DNA from: Pseudomonas sp. MN1F
GTDB taxonomy: Bacteria > Pseudomonadota > Gammaproteobacteria > Pseudomonadales > Pseudomonadaceae
DNA length: 64,000 nt
NCBI RefSeq assembly: GCF_009391885.1
Contig: NZ_VZII01000062.1
Location: forward strand, 39,740 to 103,739
Reading direction: 5' to 3'
Shown here piece by piece: positions 9,149-16,618 of the stretch (positions are counted from its first letter, which is position 1; each line of letters opens with the position of its first letter). The translations under genes and the position numbers were made by a program. The notes beneath the pieces were generated by a model, which did no database searches, was not told the origin of the DNA, and saw nothing but the letters and a program-made list of their open reading frames with translations.

Positions 9149-9168
9149 CGGGGGCTTTGCCCCCGTTT
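9149..9168 (+). terminator. Hairpin after amaB
   Basis: CGGGGGC-ttt-GCCCCCG is a perfect 7-bp stem, 10 bases after the amaB stop, followed by TTT. It could end or attenuate transcription before amaA. Confidence 0.5.
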
Positions 9169-9169
9169 C

Positions 9170-9245
9170 GCCGGCAAGCCGGCTCCCACAGGGAACACTC
9201 AGGCCCCAGGCTTGTGAGCTCCCTGTGGGAGCTGGCTTGCCAGCG
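9170..9245. repeat. Inverted pair of REP elements between amaB and amaA
   Basis: A 24-base element at 9170-9193 (containing GGCAAGCCGGCTCCCACAGG) returns almost perfectly as its reverse complement at 9221-9245, with 27 bases between. The GCTCCCACAGG core is typical of P. putida-group REP sequences. Such pairs can form long hairpins that end or stabilise mRNA. Confidence 0.7.
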
Positions 9246-9294
9246 ATGGGCTGCAAGGCAGCCCCAACAAGAACAACACTGCTGGAGCCGGGCC

Positions 9295-10581
9295 ATGTCC
9301 GAACTGCGTCAACAATGCTTGTGGGAACACGTCAGCCAACCGACCGTCGCCAGCCAGGCCCTGGCCGGTGAGCACAAGGCCGATGTCTGCGTGATCGGCG
9401 GCGGCATCACCGGCCTGTCGGCGGCCATCCACCTGCTCGAACAGGGCAAGTCGGTGATCCTGCTGGAGGCTTGGAAAATCGGCCACGGCGGCTCCGGGCG
9501 CAACGTCGGCCTGGTCAACGCCGGCACCTGGATCCGCCCCGATGACGTTGAGGCAACCCTTGGCCAGAAGCAGGGCAGCCGCCTGAACAAGGTGTTGGGT
9601 GAAGCCCCGGCTGAAGTGTTCGCCATGATCGAGCGCCTCGGCATCGACTGCCAGGCCCAGCACAAAGGCACGCTGCACATGGCGCACAACGCCACCGGCA
9701 TCGCCGACCTCGAAGCCCGCCACGAACAATGGCGCCGCCGTGGTGCCGACGTCGAGCTGCTGACCGGCGCCCAGTGCCAGGAATACTGCGGTACCGACAA
9801 GATTTCCGCCGCGCTGCTCGACCGCCGCGCTGGCACCATCAACCCGATGGGCTACACCCAAGGCCTGGCCGCCGCCGTGGCCCGCCTGGGCGGCAAGCTG
9901 TTCCAGCAATCCTCGGTCGAGGGCCTTGAGCGCGATGGCGATGCCTGGCGGGTGAAGACCGCACGTGGCTCGGTACGCGCCGAGAAAGTGGTGATTTCCA
10001 CTGGCGCCTACACCGAAGGCGACTGGAGCAACCTGCAGAAGCAGTTCTTCCGTGGCTACTACTATCAGGTGGCGTCGAAGCCGCTGCACGGCGCGGCCGC
10101 TGACAAGGTGCTGCCGCACGGCCAAGGTTCGTGGGACACCCGCACCGTACTCAGCAGCATTCGCCGTGACGACCAGGGCCGCCTGCTGCTGGGCAGCCTC
10201 GGCCGGGTCGACAACAAGCCGTCCTGGTTCGTGCGCAGCTGGGCCGACCGGATCCAGAGCCATTACTACCCGGAGCTGGGCAAGGTCGAGTGGGAAATGC
10301 ACTGGACCGGCTGCATCGACTTCACGCCGGACCACCTGATGCGGTTGTTCGAGCCGGCCCCGGGGTTGGTGGCGGTGACGGGCTATAACGGCCGCGGCAA
10401 TACCACCGGGACCGTGATTGGCCGGGCGTTTGCCGAGTTCCTGCTGAAGGGCGAGGCGGACAGCCTGCCGATCCCGTTCTCGCCGATGAAGGGCGTGAGT
10501 GCGCCTTCGTTGCGGACCGCGTTCTATGAGTCCGGCTTCTCGCTGTACCACGCGGGGCAATGCCTGAGAGTTGTGCTGTAA
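9295..10581 (+). CDS. amaA: L-pipecolate oxidase AmaA (FAD-dependent)
   Basis: A 428-residue member of the glycine/D-amino-acid oxidase family. It oxidises L-pipecolate to piperideine-6-carboxylate, the AmaB substrate. The FAD-binding Rossmann motif is near the N-terminus (VIGGGITGLSAAIHLLEQGK), and the C-terminal FAD segment reads VAVTGYNGRGNTTGT. The start at ATG 9295 follows GGAGCCGGGCC; the longer ORF from 9157 runs through REP DNA and is not believable. It is separated from amaB by 156 bases holding a hairpin and a REP pair, so it may have its own promoter or lower expression than amaB. Confidence 0.93.
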   Translation: MSELRQQCLWEHVSQPTVASQALAGEHKADVCVIGGGITGLSAAIHLLEQGKSVILLEAWKIGHGGSGRNVGLVNAGTWIRPDDVEATLGQKQGSRLNKVLGEAPAEVFAMIERLGIDCQAQHKGTLHMAHNATGIADLEARHEQWRRRGADVELLTGAQCQEYCGTDKISAALLDRRAGTINPMGYTQGLAAAVARLGGKLFQQSSVEGLERDGDAWRVKTARGSVRAEKVVISTGAYTEGDWSNLQKQFFRGYYYQVASKPLHGAAADKVLPHGQGSWDTRTVLSSIRRDDQGRLLLGSLGRVDNKPSWFVRSWADRIQSHYYPELGKVEWEMHWTGCIDFTPDHLMRLFEPAPGLVAVTGYNGRGNTTGTVIGRAFAEFLLKGEADSLPIPFSPMKGVSAPSLRTAFYESGFSLYHAGQCLRVVL

Positions 10582-10589
10582 GCACCGGC

Positions 10590-12017
10590 TTACTTGTGCA
10601 ACCAGCTGAGGAAGCCGCCTTTCTTGATCGAAACCGGCTTCTGCAGCAACAACGATTCCCGATTCTGGCGCCGGAACCGCTGCAACTTGCTCAGCGCCGC
10701 CTGCACCTCCCCACGCTGCTCAAGGCAGCTTTTCACCTGTGCCTTTTCAATGCGGTACAGCACGCAACTGGTCAAGGTCCGGAACTCGGCCATCGAGTCG
10801 TCTTCGTCGATGATCCCCTCGATCCCCAACACCTCACCCGGCCCCATGCGCCCGGCCTCCAGCAGCTTGTCGCCATCGCGCACCGACGCTGAAACCACGC
10901 CGCTGCCAATCACCAGCAAATGATCGGACTGTTCGCCAACGCCCAGGATCACCTGATCGGCCAGGTACTCCACGGCAGTCATGCGTTGGCTCAAGGCATC
11001 CCGCTCTTCGCCACTCAGCGAGCGGAACACCCGCACCTCGTCCAGCACTTCGCGCTGGCGGCTGCGTGGTGGCATGGCCAGGTCGACGTTCCACATCACC
11101 CCGTTGGCTTCCAGATGGCGATGCGCCAGGTCGAACAGCTGGTTGCGAGCATCGGTCTTGCCGGCCATGTCCATGATGAAGCCGCTGGCTTCGTACTCCA
11201 CCGACTCCAGTGTCGAGGCCTTTACCGTGACCTTGGGCTTGGGTGAGGCGAGGATCGCGCTGGTGCCCTGCAGGGCTTTTTCCAGCGCATCGAAAACCCG
11301 CCTCGGGCGTACCTTGGCCGGCACCACCACACAGATCGACACCCCGTTCACATCGGCCGGGCGGCTGTGGTTGAGCAGCCGCGCCTTGGCCGCCACCGAG
11401 TTGGGGATCACCGCCAAACTGCCACTGCCGGTGAGCAGGCGCGTGGCGCGCCAGTCGATATCCAGCACCTTGCCCTCGGTGCCGTCGATGGAGATCGAAT
11501 CGCCAATCTGATAGGGCCGCGTGGTGTTCAGCACGATGCCGCTGAACACGTCGGCCAGGGTGCTTTGCAGCGCCAGGCCGATGACGATGGCCATCACCCC
11601 GGAAGTGGCCAGCAGGCCCTTCACCGGCAGTTGCAGCACATAGCCCGCAGCCGCGACCACGGCCGCGAGGAAGATCAGTGCCCCCAGCACATCCTGCAGC
11701 AAGCGCCCACCATGGCTGCCACGGGCCACCAGCAGCAGGCCGAACACCACCGTCACCGTGCGCGCGCCAAACAGCCACCAGCCGATGGCCAATACCGTGG
11801 CGATCAGGTTGCGCGCTACATCGTCGGGCCACGGCGGCGGTTGCAGCGGGCTCATCCCGGCAGCCACCAGCACCGCGCTGAACAGCAGGAAGGTCACCAG
11901 CCGCGCGCCGATCCGCCAGGCCCGGCGCTGGATAGGGATCAACTGCCAGAGCACGAGGTCGAGCAGGATGAGGATGGTGCCGAGCAACAACGGGGACGAC
12001 TGGATGAACGCCAGCAT
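10590..12017 (-). CDS. MscS-type mechanosensitive channel with C-terminal cyclic-nucleotide-binding domain
   Basis: A 475-residue membrane protein. There are four or five hydrophobic helices in the first 190 residues. The MscS pore helix and beta domain follow (GVMAIVIGLALQSTLADVFS, then NTTRPYQIGDSISIDG). A C-terminal domain of CRP/CNBD type begins at about residue 345 (FRSLSGEERDAL, ending in YRIEK). The phosphate-binding cassette is loose: GEVLGIEGII replaces the usual GE-x-x-GE motif, so real nucleotide binding is uncertain. I chose ATG 12017, where the hydrophobic region begins. It is convergent with amaA, with only 8 bases between stops. Confidence 0.85.
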   Translation of the reverse strand: MLAFIQSSPLLLGTILILLDLVLWQLIPIQRRAWRIGARLVTFLLFSAVLVAAGMSPLQPPPWPDDVARNLIATVLAIGWWLFGARTVTVVFGLLLVARGSHGGRLLQDVLGALIFLAAVVAAAGYVLQLPVKGLLATSGVMAIVIGLALQSTLADVFSGIVLNTTRPYQIGDSISIDGTEGKVLDIDWRATRLLTGSGSLAVIPNSVAAKARLLNHSRPADVNGVSICVVVPAKVRPRRVFDALEKALQGTSAILASPKPKVTVKASTLESVEYEASGFIMDMAGKTDARNQLFDLAHRHLEANGVMWNVDLAMPPRSRQREVLDEVRVFRSLSGEERDALSQRMTAVEYLADQVILGVGEQSDHLLVIGSGVVSASVRDGDKLLEAGRMGPGEVLGIEGIIDEDDSMAEFRTLTSCVLYRIEKAQVKSCLEQRGEVQAALSKLQRFRRQNRESLLLQKPVSIKKGGFLSWLHK

Positions 12018-12110
12018 GGAAGTCTCGGGGGATGAAGGGAGGGCTGTGCGTAGTAATAGAGCAGCTTGGTCGGGCAAGCAATGAGGCCAGTAAATCCGCT
12101 GCCAACCGAT

Positions 12111-12128
12111 CGTTCCTTAAATGGAACG
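12111..12128. promoter_or_regulatory. Candidate LysR operator upstream of ycaC copy 1
   Basis: CGTTCC-ttaaat-GGAACG is a perfect 6-bp dyad followed by CTAAAG. It is 130 bases before the hydrolase start at 12241. The same motif (CGTTCT-ccagat-GGAACG-CTAAAG) lies at 22622, 131 bases before the paralogue at 22753 and next to the divergent LysR gene. Conserved sequence and spacing point to a shared operator. Confidence 0.6.
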
Positions 12129-12240
12129 CTAAAGCCAAAAACCGCTATCTACCGCTCCAAAGGTGTTGGTTTTAATCTTCTCCCATCAACGCGAAACACC
12201 CAACTTACTGAACAAATCAAAACCCTTAGGAGCTACGACC

Positions 12241-12870
12241 ATGACCAACTTCAAATACAACCGCCTGAACAAAGACGACGCCGCAGTCCTGCTGGTCGAC
12301 CACCAGGCGGGCCTGCTGTCCCTGGTCCGCGACATCGAGCCGGACGCGTTCAAGAACAACGTGCTGGCCCTGGCGGACCTGGCCAAGTTCTTCAACCTGC
12401 CGACCATCCTCACCACCAGCTTCGAGCAAGGCCCCAATGGCCCGCTGGTGCCGGAACTGAAAGCGCTGTTCCCGGACGCCCCGTACATCGCCCGCCCAGG
12501 CCAGATCAACGCCTGGGACAACGAAGACTTCGTGAAAGCGGTGAAGGCCACCGGCAAGAAGCAACTGATCATCGCTGGCGTAGTGACTGAAGTGTGCGTG
12601 GCCTTCCCAGCGCTGTCGGCCCTGGAAGAAGAGTTCGACGTGTTCGTGGTGACCGATGCCTCCGGCACCTTCAACGCCATGACCCGCGACGCCGCCCACG
12701 ACCGCATGAGCCAGGCCGGCGCGCAACTGATGACCTGGTTCGGCGTGGCCTGTGAGCTGCACCGCGACTGGCGCAACGACATCGAAGGCCTGGCCGCGCT
12801 GTGCTCCAACCACATCCCGGACTACCGCAACCTGATGACCAGCTACAACGCCTTCAACGCCAACCAGTAA
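12241..12870 (+). CDS. YcaC-type isochorismatase-fold hydrolase, copy 1
   Basis: A 209-residue cysteine hydrolase of the isochorismatase-like superfamily, closest in pattern to E. coli YcaC, whose substrate is unknown. The visible active-site residues are Asp20 (VLLVDHQAGL) and Cys119 in VVTEVCVAFP. The start is set by AGGAG about 10 bases before ATG 12241. It differs from the copy at 22753 at only 11 residues by my count, and less closely matches a third at 27746. The next genes (ABM protein, arylesterase, amidohydrolase) run in the same direction and may be co-transcribed, though a strong hairpin follows this gene. Confidence 0.9.
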   Translation: MTNFKYNRLNKDDAAVLLVDHQAGLLSLVRDIEPDAFKNNVLALADLAKFFNLPTILTTSFEQGPNGPLVPELKALFPDAPYIARPGQINAWDNEDFVKAVKATGKKQLIIAGVVTEVCVAFPALSALEEEFDVFVVTDASGTFNAMTRDAAHDRMSQAGAQLMTWFGVACELHRDWRNDIEGLAALCSNHIPDYRNLMTSYNAFNANQ

Positions 12871-12877
12871 GCCGGGC

Positions 12878-12904
12878 GCCGGGCACCGCCAGGCGGTGCC
12901 CGGC
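12878..12904 (+). terminator. Strong hairpin after ycaC copy 1
   Basis: There is a perfect 13-bp inverted repeat with a 1-base centre (GCCGGGCACCGCC and its complement). No T run follows. It may be a stabilising stem at the 3' end of the first cistron, or a partial terminator. Confidence 0.5.
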
Positions 12905-12984
12905 AAGGGCAGCACACCCATCCAATCCTCCGCCCGTCTGCCGTTGCACAGTGGATGCGGGCAAGCTCATCCCAAGGAACGCCG

Positions 12985-13551
12985 ATGAACACCGCACTCC
13001 AAGACAACCGCAACGTGGTGACCCTGGTCATCCAGCACAAGGCCCGCGCCGAGTCGCTGGCGGCTTACGAAGCGTGGCTCAAGCGTACGGTCAGCGCCGC
13101 ACGTCGCCAGCCGGGGCACCTGGACGTCAACGTCATCCGCCCCGATGAAGGCGGGCTGCACTTCACCACCGTGGTGCGCTTCGCCGACGCCAGCCTGCTG
13201 CAGGCCTGGGTCAACTCGGCCGAACGCCAGGCGCTGGTCAACGAAGTACTGCCCTTGCTCGAAGGCGGTGACCATACCCAGGTGCACGACGACCCGGAGT
13301 TCTGGTTCACCCCGCCGAGCGTCAACGCCGCGCAACCACCGCGCTGGAAGCAGGCGCTGCTGACTTACCTGGTGATCTGCCCGATGACCATGGTCATCCC
13401 GCAATTGCTGGCGCCGCTGTTTGCACGCTTCCCGCAGTTGGGCGGCCCGATCAGCGGCAACCTCATCGCCAACCTGTTCGTCATCCTGCCCGTGGTGTTC
13501 TACATCATGCCTTGGGTAACCCGCCGCTGCGCCAACTGGCTGCGCGGCTGA
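12985..13551 (+). CDS. Antibiotic biosynthesis monooxygenase (ABM) domain protein with membrane anchor
   Basis: A 188-residue protein. The first 105 residues have the ABM-like dimeric alpha-beta-barrel pattern (NVVTLVIQHKARAESLAAYE, then GHLDVNVIRPDEGGLHFTTVVRF). Two hydrophobic helices follow at about 125-150 and 155-180 (LLTYLVICPMTMVIPQLLA, NLFVILPVVFYIMPWV). AAGGAAC precedes ATG 12985. The fold can be a small oxygenase or a dimerisation unit; a membrane-bound form suggests action on a hydrophobic compound at the inner membrane. It lies between ycaC copy 1 and an arylesterase in one orientation. Confidence 0.8.
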   Translation: MNTALQDNRNVVTLVIQHKARAESLAAYEAWLKRTVSAARRQPGHLDVNVIRPDEGGLHFTTVVRFADASLLQAWVNSAERQALVNEVLPLLEGGDHTQVHDDPEFWFTPPSVNAAQPPRWKQALLTYLVICPMTMVIPQLLAPLFARFPQLGGPISGNLIANLFVILPVVFYIMPWVTRRCANWLRG

Positions 13552-13589
13552 GCCACGCCTTCAACCCGACACTTCAAGGAGATACCGAC

Positions 13590-14408
13590 ATGACCACTCT
13601 CGTTACCCGCGACGGCACTTCGATCTACTACAAGGACTGGGGCAGCGGCAAACCGGTGCTGTTCAGCCACGGCTGGCCACTAGACGCCGACATGTGGGAC
13701 TCGCAGATGGAGTTCCTGGCCAGCCGCGGCTACCGTGCCATCGCTTTCGACCGCCGTGGCTTCGGCCGTTCGAGCCAGCCGTGGACCGGCTACGACTACG
13801 ACACCTTCGCCGACGACATCGCCCAGCTGATCGAACACCTCGACCTGCGCGACGTGACCCTGGTGGGCTTTTCGATGGGTGGCGGTGATGTCAGCCGCTA
13901 CATCGCCCGCCACGGCAGCGCGCGGGTGGCCGGGCTGGTGCTGTTGGGCGCGGTGACGCCGGTGTTCGGCAAGCGTGAGGACAACCCGGAAGGAGTCGAC
14001 CTGTCGGTGTTCGACGGTATCGTTGCTGGCCTGCGTGCCGATCGTGCGCAGTTCATCGCCGATTTCGCCACACCGTTCTATGGCCTGAACCATGGCCAGC
14101 AGGTATCCCAGGGCGTGCAGACGCAGACCTTGAACATCGCGCTGATGGCCTCGATCAAGGGCACGCTGGATTGCGTGACGGCGTTCTCGGAGACCGACTT
14201 CCGTCCGGACATGGCCAGGATCGATGTGCCGACCCTGGTGATCCATGGCGATGATGACCAGATCGTGCCGTTCGAGGCCACCGGCAAGCGGGCGGCGGAG
14301 CTGATTCGCGGGGCCGAGCTGAAAGTGTATGCCGGCGCGCCGCACGGGTTTGCCGTTACGCATGCGCAGCAGTTGAACGAGGACCTGCTGGCGTTTCTCC
14401 AGAAGTGA
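13590..14408 (+). CDS. Alpha/beta hydrolase, arylesterase/perhydrolase (PFE-like)
   Basis: A 272-residue hydrolase with the length and sequence pattern of the P. fluorescens aryl esterase PFE/non-haem chloroperoxidase group. The oxyanion segment is FSHGWPLDADMW, the nucleophile Ser is in GFSMGGGD, the acid Asp is probably in VIHGDDDQIVP and the catalytic His is in APHGFAVTH. PFE relatives hydrolyse phenyl esters and short lactones and can form peracids. AAGGAGA lies before ATG 13590, 38 bases after the ABM gene stop, so the two are probably one operon. Confidence 0.9.
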   Translation: MTTLVTRDGTSIYYKDWGSGKPVLFSHGWPLDADMWDSQMEFLASRGYRAIAFDRRGFGRSSQPWTGYDYDTFADDIAQLIEHLDLRDVTLVGFSMGGGDVSRYIARHGSARVAGLVLLGAVTPVFGKREDNPEGVDLSVFDGIVAGLRADRAQFIADFATPFYGLNHGQQVSQGVQTQTLNIALMASIKGTLDCVTAFSETDFRPDMARIDVPTLVIHGDDDQIVPFEATGKRAAELIRGAELKVYAGAPHGFAVTHAQQLNEDLLAFLQK

Positions 14409-14418
14409 CGGTGGAGGC

Positions 14419-14440
14419 CTTCGCGGGTTCGCCCGCGAAG
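14419..14440. repeat. REP-type hairpin after the arylesterase gene
   Basis: CTTCGCGGG-ttcg-CCCGCGAAG is a perfect 9-bp stem of the REP type, 10 bases after the stop codon. It lies between the arylesterase and the amidohydrolase. Confidence 0.6.
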
Positions 14441-14576
14441 TGACCAGCCCAGGCAGCACAATACGTGAACAGGGCTAACCTTCAACAACCCACCGCACAT
14501 CCATCCAAGCCCTGACCCTGTATCAGCTGGCATGCTCCGCAGTTGTGCTTGCCGCTGCACCCAGATGGAGAAGCCC

Positions 14577-16559
14577 ATGCCCCAGGACCGCAACGACAAG
14601 ACTCGTCGCCAGTTCCTCGCCACCAGCACCGTGCTAGGTGCCGCCGGCGCCCTCTGGTCCGCATTGCCCTTTACCGGCCAAGCCGGTTCCGCCCACGCAT
14701 CCACCCAAGGAGGTTCCATGACCGCCGACCTGATTCTGTTCAACGGCAAACTGCACACCGTTGACCGCGAAAAGCCCACCGCCACTGCCGTCGCCATCAA
14801 GGACGGCCGCTTCATCGCCGTGGGCAACGACGCCGAGGCCATGGCCCACAAGGGCAGCGCCACGCAGATCATCGACCTCAAGCAGCGCACGGTGATACCC
14901 GGCCTGAACGACTCGCACCTGCACCTGATCCGTGGTGGCCTGAACTACAACCTGGAACTGCGCTGGGAAGGCGTGCCGTCGGTGGCCGATGCCCTGCGCA
15001 TGCTCAAGGACCAGGCTGCGCGCACGCCGACGCCGCAGTGGGTGCGTGTGGTTGGTGGCTGGAACGAATTCCAGTTCGCCGAAAAGCGCATGCCGACCCT
15101 GGAAGAAATCAACCAGGCCGCGCCCGACACCCCGGTGTTCCTGCTGCACCTGTATGACCGTGCGCTGCTCAACCGCGCCGCACTCAAGGCGGTTGGCTAC
15201 GACAAGACCACGCCGAACCCGCCGGGTGGCGAGATCCAGCGCGACAAATTCGGCAACCCGACCGGCATGCTGATTGCCCGCCCCAACGCGATGATCCTCT
15301 ACGCCACCCTGGCCAAAGGGCCGAAGCTGCCACTGGAATATCAGGTCAACTCCACCCGCCAGTTCATGCGTGAGCTGAACCGTCTGGGCCTGACCAGTGC
15401 CATCGATGCCGGCGGCGGCTACCAGAACTTCCCTGATGACTACTCGGTGATCCAGGAGCTGGCCGACAACAACCAGCTGACCGTACGCATCGCCTACAAC
15501 CTGTTCACCCAGAAGCCCAAGGAAGAGCTCGACGACTTCCGCAAGTGGACTTCGAGCGTCAAGCTGCACAGCGGCACCGACTTCCTGCGCCACAACGGCG
15601 CTGGCGAGATGCTGGTGTTTTCCGCCGCCGACTTCGAGGACTTCCTCGAACCGCGCCCGGACCTGCCGCAGACCATGGAAGAAGAGCTGGAGCCGGTGGT
15701 GCGCCACCTGGTTGAGCAACGTTGGCCATTCCGCTTGCACGCCACCTACAACGAGTCGATCACGCGCATGCTCGACGTGTTCGAGAAGGTCAACCGCGAC
15801 ATCCCGTTCAATGGCCTGCCGTGGTTCTTCGACCACGCCGAAACCATCACCCCGCAGAACATCGAACGCGTGCGTGCACTGGGCGGCGGCATCGCCATCC
15901 AGGACCGCATGGCCTTCCAGGGTGAGTACTTCGTCGACCGTTACGGCGCCAAGGCCGCTGAGCAGACCCCGCCGATCAAGCGCATGCTCGACATGGGCGT
16001 GCCGGTGGGTGCCGGTACCGACGCCACCCGCGTGTCCAGCTACAACCCATGGACCTCGCTGTACTGGCTGGTCAGCGGCAAGACCGTCGGCGGCATGGAG
16101 CTGTACCCGGAAGGCCTCAGCCGCGACACCGCGCTGCAACTGTTCACCCAGGGCAGTGCCTGGTTCTCCAGCGAGCAAGGCAAGAAGGGCCAGATCAAGG
16201 TCGGCCAGCTGGCCGACCTGGCGGCACTGTCGCTGGACTTCTTCAGTGTCGATGAAGAAGCGATCAAGGGCATCGAGTCGGTGCTGACCATTGTCGATGG
16301 CAAGGTCGTGTACGGTGCCGGCGAGTTCGACAAGCTCGGCCCGCCGCAGGTGCCGGTGTTGCCGGAGTGGTCGCCAGTGGTCAAGGTGCCGGGGCACTGG
16401 CGCGTGGGCACGCCGTCGCTGGCGGCAGCCGTGCATCAGTGCTCGGGGCCGTGCGGGGTGCATGCGCACAGCCATGACAAGGCGCGTAAATCGAGTGTGC
16501 CGGTGAATGACTTCCAGGGCTTCTGGGGGGCGCTGGGTTGCTCATGCTTCGCGTTCTAA
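14577..16559 (+). CDS. Tat-exported metal-dependent amidohydrolase (YtcJ-like)
   Basis: A 660-residue amidohydrolase-superfamily enzyme. A twin-arginine signal (TRRQFLATS, then a hydrophobic stretch and an A-H-A cleavage-like site) occupies the first 40 residues. The YtcJ-like body starts with DLILFNGKLHTVDREKPTA. It shows NDSHLHLIRGG (metal-binding His-x-His), an LHATYNES His, a DHAE His and the catalytic-type Asp in GAGTDATR. GGAGAAG precedes ATG 14577. A second, perfect ribosome site (AAGGAGG) and ATG at 14718 lie just after the signal and would give a 613-residue form without it. The substrate is unknown. Confidence 0.88.
   Translation: MPQDRNDKTRRQFLATSTVLGAAGALWSALPFTGQAGSAHASTQGGSMTADLILFNGKLHTVDREKPTATAVAIKDGRFIAVGNDAEAMAHKGSATQIIDLKQRTVIPGLNDSHLHLIRGGLNYNLELRWEGVPSVADALRMLKDQAARTPTPQWVRVVGGWNEFQFAEKRMPTLEEINQAAPDTPVFLLHLYDRALLNRAALKAVGYDKTTPNPPGGEIQRDKFGNPTGMLIARPNAMILYATLAKGPKLPLEYQVNSTRQFMRELNRLGLTSAIDAGGGYQNFPDDYSVIQELADNNQLTVRIAYNLFTQKPKEELDDFRKWTSSVKLHSGTDFLRHNGAGEMLVFSAADFEDFLEPRPDLPQTMEEELEPVVRHLVEQRWPFRLHATYNESITRMLDVFEKVNRDIPFNGLPWFFDHAETITPQNIERVRALGGGIAIQDRMAFQGEYFVDRYGAKAAEQTPPIKRMLDMGVPVGAGTDATRVSSYNPWTSLYWLVSGKTVGGMELYPEGLSRDTALQLFTQGSAWFSSEQGKKGQIKVGQLADLAALSLDFFSVDEEAIKGIESVLTIVDGKVVYGAGEFDKLGPPQVPVLPEWSPVVKVPGHWRVGTPSLAAAVHQCSGPCGVHAHSHDKARKSSVPVNDFQGFWGALGCSCFAF
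14707..14720 (+). promoter_or_regulatory. Internal ribosome-binding site and start codon inside the amidohydrolase gene
   Basis: AAGGAGG at 14707-14713 is four bases before an in-frame ATG (14718), placed exactly where the Tat leader ends and the enzyme body begins. It may produce a cytoplasmic form, or may be the ancestral start. Confidence 0.45.
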
Positions 16560-16573
16560 GCTGAGCGGATATG

Positions 16574-16604
16574 AAAAGGGGGCCAGTTACTGGCCCCCTT
16601 TTTT
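16574..16604. terminator. Bidirectional intrinsic terminator
   Basis: GGGGGCCA-gttac-TGGCCCCC has T6 on the right and A4 on the left. It lies between the convergent amidohydrolase and MFS genes and should work on both strands. Confidence 0.85.
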
Positions 16605-16618
16605 GTTCAGTGCTGGCA

